A stretch of 29,613 nt of DNA from JBCBJX01 sp038522735. Lineage in GTDB: Bacteria > Pseudomonadota > Alphaproteobacteria > Caulobacterales > Parvularculaceae. A program made the position numbers and the translations under genes. Under the pieces are notes generated by a model. The model made no database searches. It saw only the letters and a list, made by a program, of their open reading frames with translations, and was not told the origin of the DNA. The first letter of the stretch is position 1, and each line of letters starts with the position of its first letter. Of the stretch, positions 1-7,876 are shown piece by piece. The stretch covers positions 1-29,613 of the forward strand of contig JBCBJX010000031.1 in assembly GCA_038522735.1 (NCBI GenBank), in the 5' to 3' direction.

Positions 1-132
1 CCCACGAAACTGATGCCGACTTCCCTCACCGGACGCTGGAAACGTGTCGCCGTGAGATGATTGATTGTGCTTCCCGCAGTCGTGTGACAGCGTTTACGCA
101 CACATGAGTTATGTCTTGGGGGGAGAGACCAA

Positions 133-822
133 ATGCCGATTGTCTGCGGCCATTGCCAGCAAAGCGCCTTCGACTATGCGGGCGTCGTCACCAACCCCAC
201 GGACTTTTACTGGGATCTTGTAGCCGGCGGCGCCGGCGCGCTCACGGACCCGGTAGACTTAGGGCCGGAGCTGACGTCCCTGTGGACCTTCGGGGCGCCT
301 GCAGGAACCGACGGGCTTTATTCCGAAACCGGCTCGATCTCCCTCTCCATCGACGTTGTAGGCGGCGCCTCCCAGACCCTCTCTTTCGTGCTCGACACGG
401 CGACCGGGCCCCAGTCGAACGGGCTGTTCGCGACCTGGGGCTCTTTCAACAACATCACCTTGACGCCGTTCATCGGGGCGGACGCCCAGGACAAGCTGAT
501 CGTCGACATCATCGGCTCGGGCTTTGCGCCCGATGACGGAACGTCGACCTTCACCGACGCTGACGGGATCGACGTCTCCCTCGCGACAAACGACTTCGAT
601 GCGTCCGAGGACGCCGCACAGGCGCAGGGGATCTGGGGGATCGGTTTCGATCTGCCCGGTACGGACGGAAACTCGGAGTACACGTCCTATACGCTAAGCT
701 TCGACTACGACTTCTCCACTTACGACACACAAACCCCGGTCTCTGAGCCGGCCGCCGCTGGGCTGGCGCTCGCCGCCTTCGCCGCGCTCTGGCTCGCCCG
801 TCGACGCACGGCGCGGGCGTAG
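133..822 (+). CDS. PEP-CTERM-like protein without signal peptide, first of a tandem pair
   Basis: A 229-residue acidic protein of unknown function. Residues about 11-200 are rich in Gly, Thr, Ser and Asp with alternating hydrophobic stretches, like an extracellular beta-sandwich. The end has the layout of a PEP-CTERM sorting tail: V-S-E-P at 203-206, a hydrophobic helix at about 207-222, then three arginines. In PEP-CTERM proteins this tail is recognised by an exosortase after Sec export. Here the N-terminus is only MPIVCGHCQQ before the apparent domain, so no signal peptide is present. The start is well fixed: a purine-rich Shine-Dalgarno run lies at 118-127, an in-frame stop at 85-87, and no ATG, GTG or TTG falls between. 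The downstream gene is a paralog, about 76% identical (my count over 220 residues, no gaps). Real gene: high confidence. Sorting-tail assignment: moderate, because the usual first proline is serine. Confidence 0.85.
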   Translation: MPIVCGHCQQSAFDYAGVVTNPTDFYWDLVAGGAGALTDPVDLGPELTSLWTFGAPAGTDGLYSETGSISLSIDVVGGASQTLSFVLDTATGPQSNGLFATWGSFNNITLTPFIGADAQDKLIVDIIGSGFAPDDGTSTFTDADGIDVSLATNDFDASEDAAQAQGIWGIGFDLPGTDGNSEYTSYTLSFDYDFSTYDTQTPVSEPAAAGLALAAFAALWLARRRTARA

Positions 823-853
823 GCCAGCTTTGAGACCTTAGGAGTTCAGATCA

Positions 854-1552
854 ATGCCCATTGCTTGCCCCGGCTGCACCGCTTCGACCTACGACTACCT
901 TGCTGTTATCTCCAATCCGACGTCGTCGTACTGGGATCTTGTCGCCGGCGGGGCCGGGACGCTGACGGACCAGGTGGATCTGGGGCCTGAGCTGACGTCG
1001 CTTTGGACCTTCGGCGCCCCCGCCGGAACCGATGGGCTTTATTCGGAGACGGGATCGATCTCAGTCACGCTCGATATCATCGGCGGCGCCTCCCAGACCC
1101 TCTCCTTCGTCCTCGACACGGCGACGGGCCCGGATGCGAACGCGGACTTCGCCACATGGGGCTCGTTCACGAACATCACCCTGACGCCGTTTATCGGCGC
1201 CGACGCCCAGTCCGCGCTGGTGGTGGACGCCTTTGATTCGCCCTTCGACCCGGATGGCGGGACCGGGGTGTCCGACGGTCCGGACGGCCTTAACATCAGC
1301 CTGGCGACAAATGACTTCGACGCGTCCGAGGACGCCGCTCAAGCGCAAGGGATCTGGGGCGCCGGCATCACGCTGCCCGGTACGGACGGAAGCTCGGAGT
1401 ACACGTCCTATACGCTGAGCTTTGATTACGACTTCTCGACTTACGACCATCAGACAACCGTTTCAGAGCCGGCCGCCGCTGGGCTGGCGCTCGTCGCCGT
1501 CGCCGGGCTGTGGGCCGCTCGACGTGCGAAGCGGAAGGGCGTTCCTGGCTGA
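854..1552 (+). CDS. PEP-CTERM-like protein without signal peptide, second of a tandem pair
   Basis: A 232-residue paralog of the preceding gene, aligned without gaps through residue 220 and probably in the same operon, 31 bases downstream with its own AGGAG ribosome site at 840-844. It shares the core segments around residues 41-70, 81-90 and 151-169 and the V-S-E-P motif at 203-206, followed by a hydrophobic helix and a basic end (ARRAKRK). The N-terminus is MPIACPGCTA: again C5 and C8, again no signal peptide. An in-frame TAG 18 bases upstream of the ATG excludes a longer form. The pair differs by many synonymous changes, so the duplication is not recent. Function is unknown; a matrix or surface protein tied to the XrtA-type locus is an inference from the tail only. 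Confidence 0.85.
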   Translation: MPIACPGCTASTYDYLAVISNPTSSYWDLVAGGAGTLTDQVDLGPELTSLWTFGAPAGTDGLYSETGSISVTLDIIGGASQTLSFVLDTATGPDANADFATWGSFTNITLTPFIGADAQSALVVDAFDSPFDPDGGTGVSDGPDGLNISLATNDFDASEDAAQAQGIWGAGITLPGTDGSSEYTSYTLSFDYDFSTYDHQTTVSEPAAAGLALVAVAGLWAARRAKRKGVPG

Positions 1553-2022
1553 CGGGTTGCTTCTACTTCAACGCCGCGACCGGGATGAGATCCGCGACCA
1601 CCTTCGCTGATGAAACGACGCCCGGCGCTCCCATGTTTACGCTTCCGTCCGAAGAAGAGTGTCGCGCCGCCTTCCGAAACAGGCGAAGCGCGAGCGCCGG
1701 AGGGGCGAAACTCCTCTCCGATGTGGAGACCCTCGCCGCCGGCCCGATCCTGCCGCCGGACGCCGACTGACCGACAGTGCCCCAGGCTTTTCCAGAGGGG
1801 ATCGAGAAGATGATCCGAAGACGATAAATCCCGCCATCGCCGGGATGTTCCGGAACGAACGCTCCGCCCCGGGCTTCCCGGTGCGCACGGCGCAGCGGTC
1901 GGCGACGGCCGAGGTTCGGGCTGACGCGAGGCGGTGTTGCGTCCGCACCACTGTCGCCCCAAAGAAAAGATCATACCCTCTGTTCGCCATCAGAAAATTG
2001 AGACACCGGAAATCCCGAAGTC
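1553..2022. other. 470-base stretch without a convincing gene
   Basis: Open frames here on both strands have arginine-, proline- and serine-rich translations typical of shadows. The least bad candidate is a 45-codon frame at 1633-1770 (+), which lacks a ribosome site. Visible structure is a perfect inverted repeat with arms ATCCCG/CGGGAT at 1828-1833 and 1841-1846, directly followed by the 10-base palindrome GTTCCGGAAC at 1847-1856. The stretch probably holds the end of the PEP-CTERM-like operon and the promoter of the serine hydrolase gene; neither a terminator with a T-run nor a clear promoter is seen. Confidence 0.5.
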
Positions 2023-3210
2023 ATGCATCAACAGCTCGTCAATCGAATTTGGATCTTTTCGGCGGTCACGCTCGCTGTCGCCAGCTGCACTGAACGCAGC
2101 CCCGCTCCGCCCGCCGCCCCTGTCCTCGCCGAACGCGATCAGGCGATGGCCCGGATCATGGACGAGCACGACATCGCGACCGTCGGCGCGGCGATCATCT
2201 CCGACGGCGAGGTCGTCTGGACCGGCTATTACGGCGAACAGGCGTCAGGCGTTCCCGCCACGGAACAGACAATGTTCAACGTCGCTTCGATCGCCAAGAC
2301 CGTCACGGCCGAGCTGATCCTGCGGCTGGTCGACGCCGGAGAGATCGATCTCGACGAGCCGATGGCGCCCTACTGGGTCGATCCCGATATCGCCGACGAC
2401 CCCCGCCATAAACTGCTGACGCCGCGGATCGCGCTGAACCACACGACGGGCTTCAAGAACTGGCGGTTCATGGAGCCCGACTTCACACTCCGTATACACA
2501 CTGATCCCGGAACGAGCTACAGCTATTCCGGCGAAGGAATGGACTATGTCGCCCGTTTCGCCGAAAAAAAGCTCGACGCGCCGTTTCAGACGCTGGTGCA
2601 GGAACGGGTCCTCGACCCGATGGGCCTCGAAAACACCTCCATGGGCCCCAAGGACTGGGTGCGGCCGCGCATCGCCATTCCGATCGACGATGAAGGCGTT
2701 CAGCACACGCCGTTCTGTGAAGGACCACGCGAACGCTTCTGCCTCGCCGACGGCGAGTGGTCGTCGGCGGCGGATCTCGCCGTCACGGTCGACGACTACG
2801 CCCGCTTCATGATCTCCGCCATGAACGGAGAAGGGATCAGCGCGGACCTGCAGGCGGAGCGCTTCAGCGTGCAGACGAGCACCGCCGACGATCCGGTGCT
2901 GGCGTGCACGCTGCCCGACCAATCCCGATGCCCGAAAGAAGAAGGAATGGGGCTCGGTTGGCAGATTTACGAGTTCGACGACGCCAAGATCATCGGACAC
3001 GGCGGCAACAACTGGTCGGAAAAAGCCATCGCCTATATCGACATGGAGACGCAGGACGGGCTGGTTCTCTTCATGAACAGCTCCGCGGACCCCGCCGGAA
3101 CGCTGGCGCTCATCGAGGGCATGGAAGCGCTTGAACCCGGGTCCCGCATGGCCATGCTCTATCGCAACTGGATCAAGAACTATGGGCGGCAGGGCGAGGC
3201 GAGCGAGTAA
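2023..3210 (+). CDS. Serine beta-lactamase/esterase-family lipoprotein
   Basis: A 395-residue member of the beta-lactamase-related serine hydrolase family (class C beta-lactamase, DD-peptidase and esterase EstB fold). The nucleophile motif SxxK is S89-I-A-K92; the tyrosine motif is at 166-170 (YSYSG, with Gly in place of the usual Asn); the third motif is H326-G-G. A hydrophobic N-terminus ends in a lipobox V-A-S-C22, so a lipid-anchored periplasmic or outer-membrane protein is expected. Between the second and third motifs are two C-x7-C pairs (232/240 and 295/303), probably disulfides. Substrate cannot be told; a peptidase or esterase role is as likely as beta-lactam hydrolysis. The ribosome site is weak (GGAAA about 12 bases upstream). 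It stands alone between the 470-base gap and radA. Confidence 0.88.
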   Translation: MHQQLVNRIWIFSAVTLAVASCTERSPAPPAAPVLAERDQAMARIMDEHDIATVGAAIISDGEVVWTGYYGEQASGVPATEQTMFNVASIAKTVTAELILRLVDAGEIDLDEPMAPYWVDPDIADDPRHKLLTPRIALNHTTGFKNWRFMEPDFTLRIHTDPGTSYSYSGEGMDYVARFAEKKLDAPFQTLVQERVLDPMGLENTSMGPKDWVRPRIAIPIDDEGVQHTPFCEGPRERFCLADGEWSSAADLAVTVDDYARFMISAMNGEGISADLQAERFSVQTSTADDPVLACTLPDQSRCPKEEGMGLGWQIYEFDDAKIIGHGGNNWSEKAIAYIDMETQDGLVLFMNSSADPAGTLALIEGMEALEPGSRMAMLYRNWIKNYGRQGEASE

Positions 3211-3224
3211 CGTCGCCCGCTCCG

Positions 3225-3243
3225 CCGAGAGCGCGAATCTCGG
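3225..3243 (+). terminator. Possible terminator hairpin after the serine hydrolase gene
   Basis: A perfect 6-bp inverted repeat (CCGAGA/TCTCGG, 7-base loop) begins 15 bases after the stop codon. There is no T-run behind it, so intrinsic termination is uncertain. Confidence 0.3.
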
Positions 3244-3342
3244 TCCTCGCGGTTGGCGCCATTGGTTTGAGAATGCGCGAGCCGGAGGTCCAGGCGAGCG
3301 GGCTGTCCGTTTGCCAGAACCGGCGAACAACCCTCTTTGCTA

Positions 3343-3356
3343 GGGGCGTTCGCCCC
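3343..3356 (+). other. GC-rich hairpin upstream of radA
   Basis: GGGGCG-TT-CGCCCC is a perfect inverted repeat about 30 bases before the radA start. It may be a terminator remnant of the upstream unit or a structure in the radA leader; no T-run follows. Confidence 0.3.
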
Positions 3357-3385
3357 GTCCGCGTTTACATCGGATCATTGACGAA

Positions 3386-4750
3386 ATGGCCCGCGTCTCC
3401 CTCACTTATGTCTGCCAGTCCTGCGGCTCGACCTACGCCAAATGGGCGGGGCGCTGCGAGAACTGCGGCGAGTGGAACTCCATTGTCGCGGAGGAAGCTG
3501 CGGCCGAGACGCCGATGGGGGCCGCGGCGAAGGCGTCCGGGTCCTCCAAGGCGATCGAACTCGTCGCCCTCGACGGGGAGATCGTCGCCTCTGAACGACT
3601 CGCAACGGCGGATGCGGAATTCGACCGGGCGACGGGCGGCGGGCTTGTTCCGGGATCGGCGGTGCTCATCGGCGGCGATCCCGGCGTCGGCAAATCGACG
3701 CTGCTTCTGCAAGCTGCGGCTCGCGTGGCGAGCGCGGACAAATCCGTCGTCTATATTTCCGGCGAGGAGGCGGTCGATCAGATCCGAATGCGCGCCGCCC
3801 GCCTCGGCCTTGAAAAAGCGCCGGTGAAGCTCGCCGCAGCGACGGCGCTGGGCGACATTCTCGCCACCCTGAAGCGCGAAAAGCCCGACCTCGCGGTCAT
3901 CGATTCCATCCAGACCCTGTGGACGGACCGTCTCCCCGCCGCGCCCGGCACTGTGACGCAGGTGCGCTCCTGCGCCCAGGAGCTGGTGCGACTTGCGAAA
4001 ACAACGAACACGGCGCTCATTCTCGTCGGGCACGTGACCAAGGACGGCCAGATCGCGGGCCCCCGCGTCGTCGAGCACATGGTCGACGCCGTTCTTTACT
4101 TTGAGGCGGAGACCGGGCGCGACTTCCGGATCCTCCGTGCCGTGAAGAACCGCTTCGGCCCGGCGCAGGAGATCGGCGTGTTCGAGATGGGCTCTGACGG
4201 TCTCGCCCCGGTCGCGAACCCGTCGGATCTCTTCCTCTCCGATCGCGGCGACGTCGTATCCGGCTCGGCGGTTTTCGCAGGCGTTGAAGGGACGCGGCCC
4301 GTCCTCTGTGAGTTTCAGGCGCTCGTGACGCAATCGGCGCTCTCCTCGCCGCGGCGGGCCGTCGTCGGCTGGGACGGGGCGCGGCTCTCCATGCTTCTGG
4401 CCGTGCTCGACGCGCGGTGCGGCTTCGACTTCGCCCGGCGCGACGTTTTCCTCTCGGTCGCCGGCGGCCTGCGGATCACCGAGCCGGCCGCCGATCTCGC
4501 GGCTGCGGCGGCCCTCGTCTCCTCTCTTTCCGACCAGCCTTTGCCGGCGGACGCCGTCGTCTTCGGCGAAGTGGGGCTGTCCGGCGCCGTACGAACGGCG
4601 CCCCGGACCGACGACCGCCTCGCCGAAGCCCGAAAGCTTGGATTTCTTAAAGCCTACGGACCGGAGGGCCTCGAAGACCGCGGCATGGATGCGACAGGCT
4701 TCTCAAATCTCGGCGAATTCGTCGCGCGGATGGCCGGCGAACCGGGTTAG
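3386..4750 (+). CDS. radA: DNA repair protein RadA
   Basis: RadA is a RecA-like ATPase that promotes branch migration in recombinational repair. The 454-residue protein has the full family layout: an N-terminal four-cysteine zinc finger (C10, C13, C24, C27), Walker A GGDPGVGKST at 96-105, Walker B ending at D173, the RadA-specific KNRFG motif at 254-258, and a C-terminal domain resembling Lon protease. Length is normal for the family. The start directly precedes the zinc finger (MARVSLTYVC). It is followed by cvpA and purF on the same strand after a 136-base gap, an arrangement I recall as common in Alphaproteobacteria. Confidence 0.97.
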   Translation: MARVSLTYVCQSCGSTYAKWAGRCENCGEWNSIVAEEAAAETPMGAAAKASGSSKAIELVALDGEIVASERLATADAEFDRATGGGLVPGSAVLIGGDPGVGKSTLLLQAAARVASADKSVVYISGEEAVDQIRMRAARLGLEKAPVKLAAATALGDILATLKREKPDLAVIDSIQTLWTDRLPAAPGTVTQVRSCAQELVRLAKTTNTALILVGHVTKDGQIAGPRVVEHMVDAVLYFEAETGRDFRILRAVKNRFGPAQEIGVFEMGSDGLAPVANPSDLFLSDRGDVVSGSAVFAGVEGTRPVLCEFQALVTQSALSSPRRAVVGWDGARLSMLLAVLDARCGFDFARRDVFLSVAGGLRITEPAADLAAAAALVSSLSDQPLPADAVVFGEVGLSGAVRTAPRTDDRLAEARKLGFLKAYGPEGLEDRGMDATGFSNLGEFVARMAGEPG

Positions 4751-4841
4751 GGTCGAGACGCCCGCGAACTCGTGTTACAGCGTCGAAACGCGGCGCGGGG
4801 GCGTCGGCGGGCGGTGCGCGCCGCTCACGGTTGAGTTGAAG

Positions 4842-4858
4842 CGCCGACGGTATCGGCG
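4842..4858 (+). other. Hairpin between radA and cvpA
   Basis: A perfect 6-bp inverted repeat (CGCCGA/TCGGCG) with a 5-base loop lies in the 136-base gap, about 30 bases before the cvpA start. No T-run follows. It may be a weak radA terminator or chance in GC-rich DNA. Confidence 0.22.
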
Positions 4859-4886
4859 GTCGGTTCGGGGAAGCGGAACGTAGGTC

Positions 4887-5576
4887 ATGACCTGGTTTGA
4901 CGGCGTCGTTCTCGGGGTGATCGGGCTTTCCACCGCCTTCGCGGCCATCCGCGGCTTTTCGCGCGAGTTCGCCTCGATCATGGCCATCGCCTTCGCCGCC
5001 GTCGCGACGCTCTACGGCTTCGCAGGCCTCGCGCCGGTCATTCGGGCGGATTCCTCCCTGCTCCTCAGCGTCGGGTTCGGCGCGGTGCTCTTCGCGGTCA
5101 CGTTCCTCGCGTTCTGGATCGGCTTCGGCTGGATCGCGGACCACATCCACAGGGGCGCCGGCCGCACGGCGGACCGGGTGCTCGGCGGCGCGTTCGGCGC
5201 CCTGCGCGGCCTCGCCCTGGTCGGCCTCGGCTACCTGATGATCTCCTACTACGCCGAGGAGAGCCGCCAGCCGCCGGCGGTGACGGAAGCCCTCACCTTC
5301 CCGCTCGCAAAGTCCGTCGCAGACTTCTTCGAAAGCCTTGCTCCGGAAGGAACCCGCCTCGAGCCCGACGGCCCCGCCTCTGACGATGATGGGGAGGAGG
5401 AAAGCCCCGGGAACGACGGCGAGGGCTCGCAAAACGCATTGAATGCGCCTATGTCCCCGGCGAGCTACACGACCGGCCAGAGCGAGGGCCTCGCGGAGAT
5501 CATCGCGACCCGCGGCGCGGACGCCGGAACCGACGCGACAGACGATGAGCGGCGGGACGCGTCCCGACCGGAGTGA
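4887..5576 (+). CDS. cvpA: CvpA family membrane protein
   Basis: A 229-residue inner-membrane protein of the CvpA family (named for colicin V production; molecular role still poorly defined). The first about 125 residues hold several hydrophobic segments, starting MTWFDGVVLGVIGLSTAFAA, with the family's R-G-F-S-R-E-F stretch after the first helix. The C-terminal about 80 residues form an acidic, low-complexity cytoplasmic-looking tail (a run of D and E around 170-180). Its position directly before purF, touching it, is the classical cvpA-purF pairing and supports the call. The ribosome site is weak. Confidence 0.92.
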   Translation: MTWFDGVVLGVIGLSTAFAAIRGFSREFASIMAIAFAAVATLYGFAGLAPVIRADSSLLLSVGFGAVLFAVTFLAFWIGFGWIADHIHRGAGRTADRVLGGAFGALRGLALVGLGYLMISYYAEESRQPPAVTEALTFPLAKSVADFFESLAPEGTRLEPDGPASDDDGEEESPGNDGEGSQNALNAPMSPASYTTGQSEGLAEIIATRGADAGTDATDDERRDASRPE

Positions 5577-5581
5577 CGCCC

Positions 5582-7114
5582 ATGATCACTGCCCGCACCG
5601 CCTCCGCCTATCTCGACCAAGTCCGCGAGAAGGCGAGAAAAACCCATGCGTATGCGGACCTTCTCGCCGGCGATCGGCTGCATGAGGAATGCGGCGTCTT
5701 CGGCGTCTGGGGCGCGCCGGACGCGGCCGGCCTCGCCGTCATCGGCGCCCACGCCCTGCAGCACCGCGGCCAGGAAGGCGCCGGCGTCGTTTCCACGGAC
5801 CGCGAGCGGTTCTTCGCGGAGCGCGGAGCCGGCCTTGTCTCGGACGTCTTCTCACGGGAGGAGCGGGTCGCGGCCCTGAACGGCGAAGCGGCCGTCAGCC
5901 ATACCCGGTATTCGACCCAGGGCGGATCGTCCGTCGACAACATCCAGCCCCTCTTCGCCAATCTCGGCCCCCAGTCCTTCGCCCTCGCCCATAACGGCAA
6001 CCTCACGAACTCGCGCATCATGCGCCGCCAGCTGATGCGGGACGGCGCCCTCTTCCGCTCCAGGGCGGATACGGAGGTGTTCCTCCACCTCGCCGGGCGC
6101 TCCCGCGGCGCGACCCTGGTGGACCGGCTCGTCGACGCCCTCTGGCAGGTGGAAGGATCCTACGCCCTCGTCGCCCTCGGCCGGGACATGATGATCGGCG
6201 CCCGCGACCCTGTCGGCATCCGCCCTCTTGTCCTCGGCAAGCTCGGCGGCGCGCACATTCTGGCGTCCGAGACCTGCGCCCTCGACTTGATCGGCGCGGA
6301 GTTCGTCCGCGACGTCGCGCCGGGCGAAGTCGTGGTCGTCACCGAGCATGGCGTCGAAAGCCGCAAGCCCTTTCCCCATGCGAATGCGACGGCGCGGTCC
6401 TGCATTTTCGAGCTTCTCTATTTCGCTCGCCCGAACTCCATCGTGGACGGAAAGAGCGTCTACGAACTGCGCAAGGCTTTCGGCCGGCAGCTCGCGCGGG
6501 AAGCGGCCATCGACGCCGATATCGTCTCGCCGATCCCCGAATCCGGCGTGCCCGCCGCCATCGGCTACGCCGCGGAGACGGGCGTTCCATTCGAACTCGG
6601 CATCATCCGCTCTCACTATGTGGGCCGCACCTTCATCGCCCCGCGCCAGGACATGCGCGAGCTCGGCGTCAAGAAAAAGCACTCGATCAACCGCTCCCAG
6701 ATGGAAGGCAAGCGCGTCGTCTTCATCGACGACACGCTGGTGCGCGGCACGACCTCGAAGCAGCTGGTGCGCATGGCGCGCGAGGCGGGGGCGAAAGAAG
6801 TCCACATCCGCATCGCCTCGCCGCCCATTAAGCACCCGGACTATTACGGCATCGATACACCGTCCAAAGAAGAGCTGATGGGCGCGAACTACACGGTGGA
6901 GGAGATCCGCCGGCAAATCGGCGCCGACAGCCTCGCCTACCTCTCCGTCGACGGTCTTTACGAAGCCCTCGGCGCCGGCCCCCGCGACGCGGCCGCCCCC
7001 GCCTTCACCGACCACTGCTTCACCGGCGACTATCCGACCCCGACGCCGGATGTGACGCTACTCGAAAGCGAAACCTCCATCGAGCAGCTCTCGCTTCTTG
7101 CGGAACCGGTTTGA
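5582..7114 (+). CDS. purF: Amidophosphoribosyltransferase
   Basis: PurF catalyses the first committed step of purine synthesis, glutamine plus PRPP to phosphoribosylamine. The protein has an N-terminal Ntn glutaminase domain with catalytic cysteine in E-E-C37-G-V-F, after a propeptide of about 36 residues, and a C-terminal phosphoribosyltransferase domain with the PRPP loop V-F-I-D-D-T-L-V-R-G-T-T. I choose ATG 5582 because GGAG at 5570-5573 sits 8 bases upstream; a GTG at 5573 overlapping the cvpA stop would add three residues and is possible. Coupling to cvpA is tight either way. The 510-residue length is normal. Confidence 0.96.
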   Translation: MITARTASAYLDQVREKARKTHAYADLLAGDRLHEECGVFGVWGAPDAAGLAVIGAHALQHRGQEGAGVVSTDRERFFAERGAGLVSDVFSREERVAALNGEAAVSHTRYSTQGGSSVDNIQPLFANLGPQSFALAHNGNLTNSRIMRRQLMRDGALFRSRADTEVFLHLAGRSRGATLVDRLVDALWQVEGSYALVALGRDMMIGARDPVGIRPLVLGKLGGAHILASETCALDLIGAEFVRDVAPGEVVVVTEHGVESRKPFPHANATARSCIFELLYFARPNSIVDGKSVYELRKAFGRQLAREAAIDADIVSPIPESGVPAAIGYAAETGVPFELGIIRSHYVGRTFIAPRQDMRELGVKKKHSINRSQMEGKRVVFIDDTLVRGTTSKQLVRMAREAGAKEVHIRIASPPIKHPDYYGIDTPSKEELMGANYTVEEIRRQIGADSLAYLSVDGLYEALGAGPRDAAAPAFTDHCFTGDYPTPTPDVTLLESETSIEQLSLLAEPV

Positions 7115-7121
7115 GGCGGTC

Positions 7122-7859
7122 GTGAGCAAAGCGTTCGCGGAGAAGCCGCTCGCCGATCGCATCGCCCTCGTCACCGGCGCGTCGCGCGGGATCGGGTATG
7201 CGACGGCGCTCGCCCTCGCCGGAGCCGGCGCGCACGTGGTCGCCCTCGCCCGTACGCAAGGCGGGCTCGAAGAACTCGACGATGAGATTGGCGCTGCGGG
7301 CGGCTCGGCGAGCCTCGTCGCGCAGGACCTGAAGGATCTCGACGCCGTCGATCGTCTGGGGCCGGCGCTTTATGAAAGGTTCGGGCGGCTCGACATCGCG
7401 GTCCTGAACGCCGGCGTCCTCGGCGACCTCACCCCCCTCGCCGACCTGCAACCGAAAGTCTTCGACGAGACGATGCTGGTGAACGTCGCGGCGAACTGGC
7501 GGCTCCTGCGCACGCTTGATCCGCTGGTGCGCGCCTCCGACGCCGGACGGGTCGCCTTCGTCTCCTCGCGCGCGGCCGTCCACTTCCGCGCCTATTGGGG
7601 CGCGTACGCCATGTCGAAAGCCGCCTTCGAGGCGATGGCGCACACCTACGCGCGCGAAACGGAAGCGACGGCGCTTCGGGTCTCGGTCATAGACCCCGGC
7701 CCGACGGCGACGAAAATGCGCGCCGCCGCCATGCCCGGCGAGGACCCCGCGACAATCGCTCAGCCCCCGGATATCGCGGACATGATCCTCTCCGCGTGCC
7801 TCCCGAGCTTCGACGATCACGGAGCGCGAATCGCTTACCGAGAGTGGAAGACCAGCTAG
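7122..7859 (+). CDS. SDR family NAD(P)-dependent oxidoreductase
   Basis: A classical short-chain dehydrogenase/reductase of 245 residues. It shows the nucleotide-binding TGASRGIG motif at 18-25, N-A-G at 96-98, a catalytic serine at 148/149 and Y162-x3-K166. The substrate cannot be inferred. I chose GTG 7122, 7 bases after the purF stop, because GAGG lies just upstream; a TTG at 7098 inside purF would add eight residues with no ribosome site. It is probably the last gene of the cvpA-purF unit. Its stop lies 3 bases from the end of the convergent der gene. Confidence 0.92.
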   Translation: MSKAFAEKPLADRIALVTGASRGIGYATALALAGAGAHVVALARTQGGLEELDDEIGAAGGSASLVAQDLKDLDAVDRLGPALYERFGRLDIAVLNAGVLGDLTPLADLQPKVFDETMLVNVAANWRLLRTLDPLVRASDAGRVAFVSSRAAVHFRAYWGAYAMSKAAFEAMAHTYARETEATALRVSVIDPGPTATKMRAAAMPGEDPATIAQPPDIADMILSACLPSFDDHGARIAYREWKTS

Positions 7860-7876
7860 ACGCTAACTTTTAGCGT
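7860..7876. terminator. Hairpin across the SDR/der convergent junction
   Basis: A perfect 7-bp stem (ACGCTAA/TTAGCGT) with a 3-base loop starts one base after the SDR stop and contains the der stop codon. The spot fits a bidirectional terminator, but T-runs on either side are absent. Confidence 0.4.

Noticed and set aside
41..55. Possible sigma-54 promoter before the PEP-CTERM-like pair
   Set aside because: The GG to GC spacing is 9, not 10, and the -12 element lacks the TTGC context.
82..103. GTGTG...CACAC repeat resembling a CRP-type site upstream of the first gene
   Set aside because: The half-sites are asymmetric with a 4-base bulge relative to the inner CGT-TT-ACG, so it does not fit the CRP spacing.
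1..107. Open frame entering from the left edge, ending at 105-107
   Set aside because: Only about 35 codons visible with no recognisable features; it cannot be told from chance.
1633..1770. Small open frame of 45 codons after the PEP-CTERM-like pair
   Set aside because: No ribosome site before the ATG, no recognisable motif, and the frame is as likely by chance in GC-rich DNA.
3259..3276. Possible sigma-54 promoter upstream of radA
   Set aside because: GG and GC are 9 bases apart and the rest of the consensus is absent.
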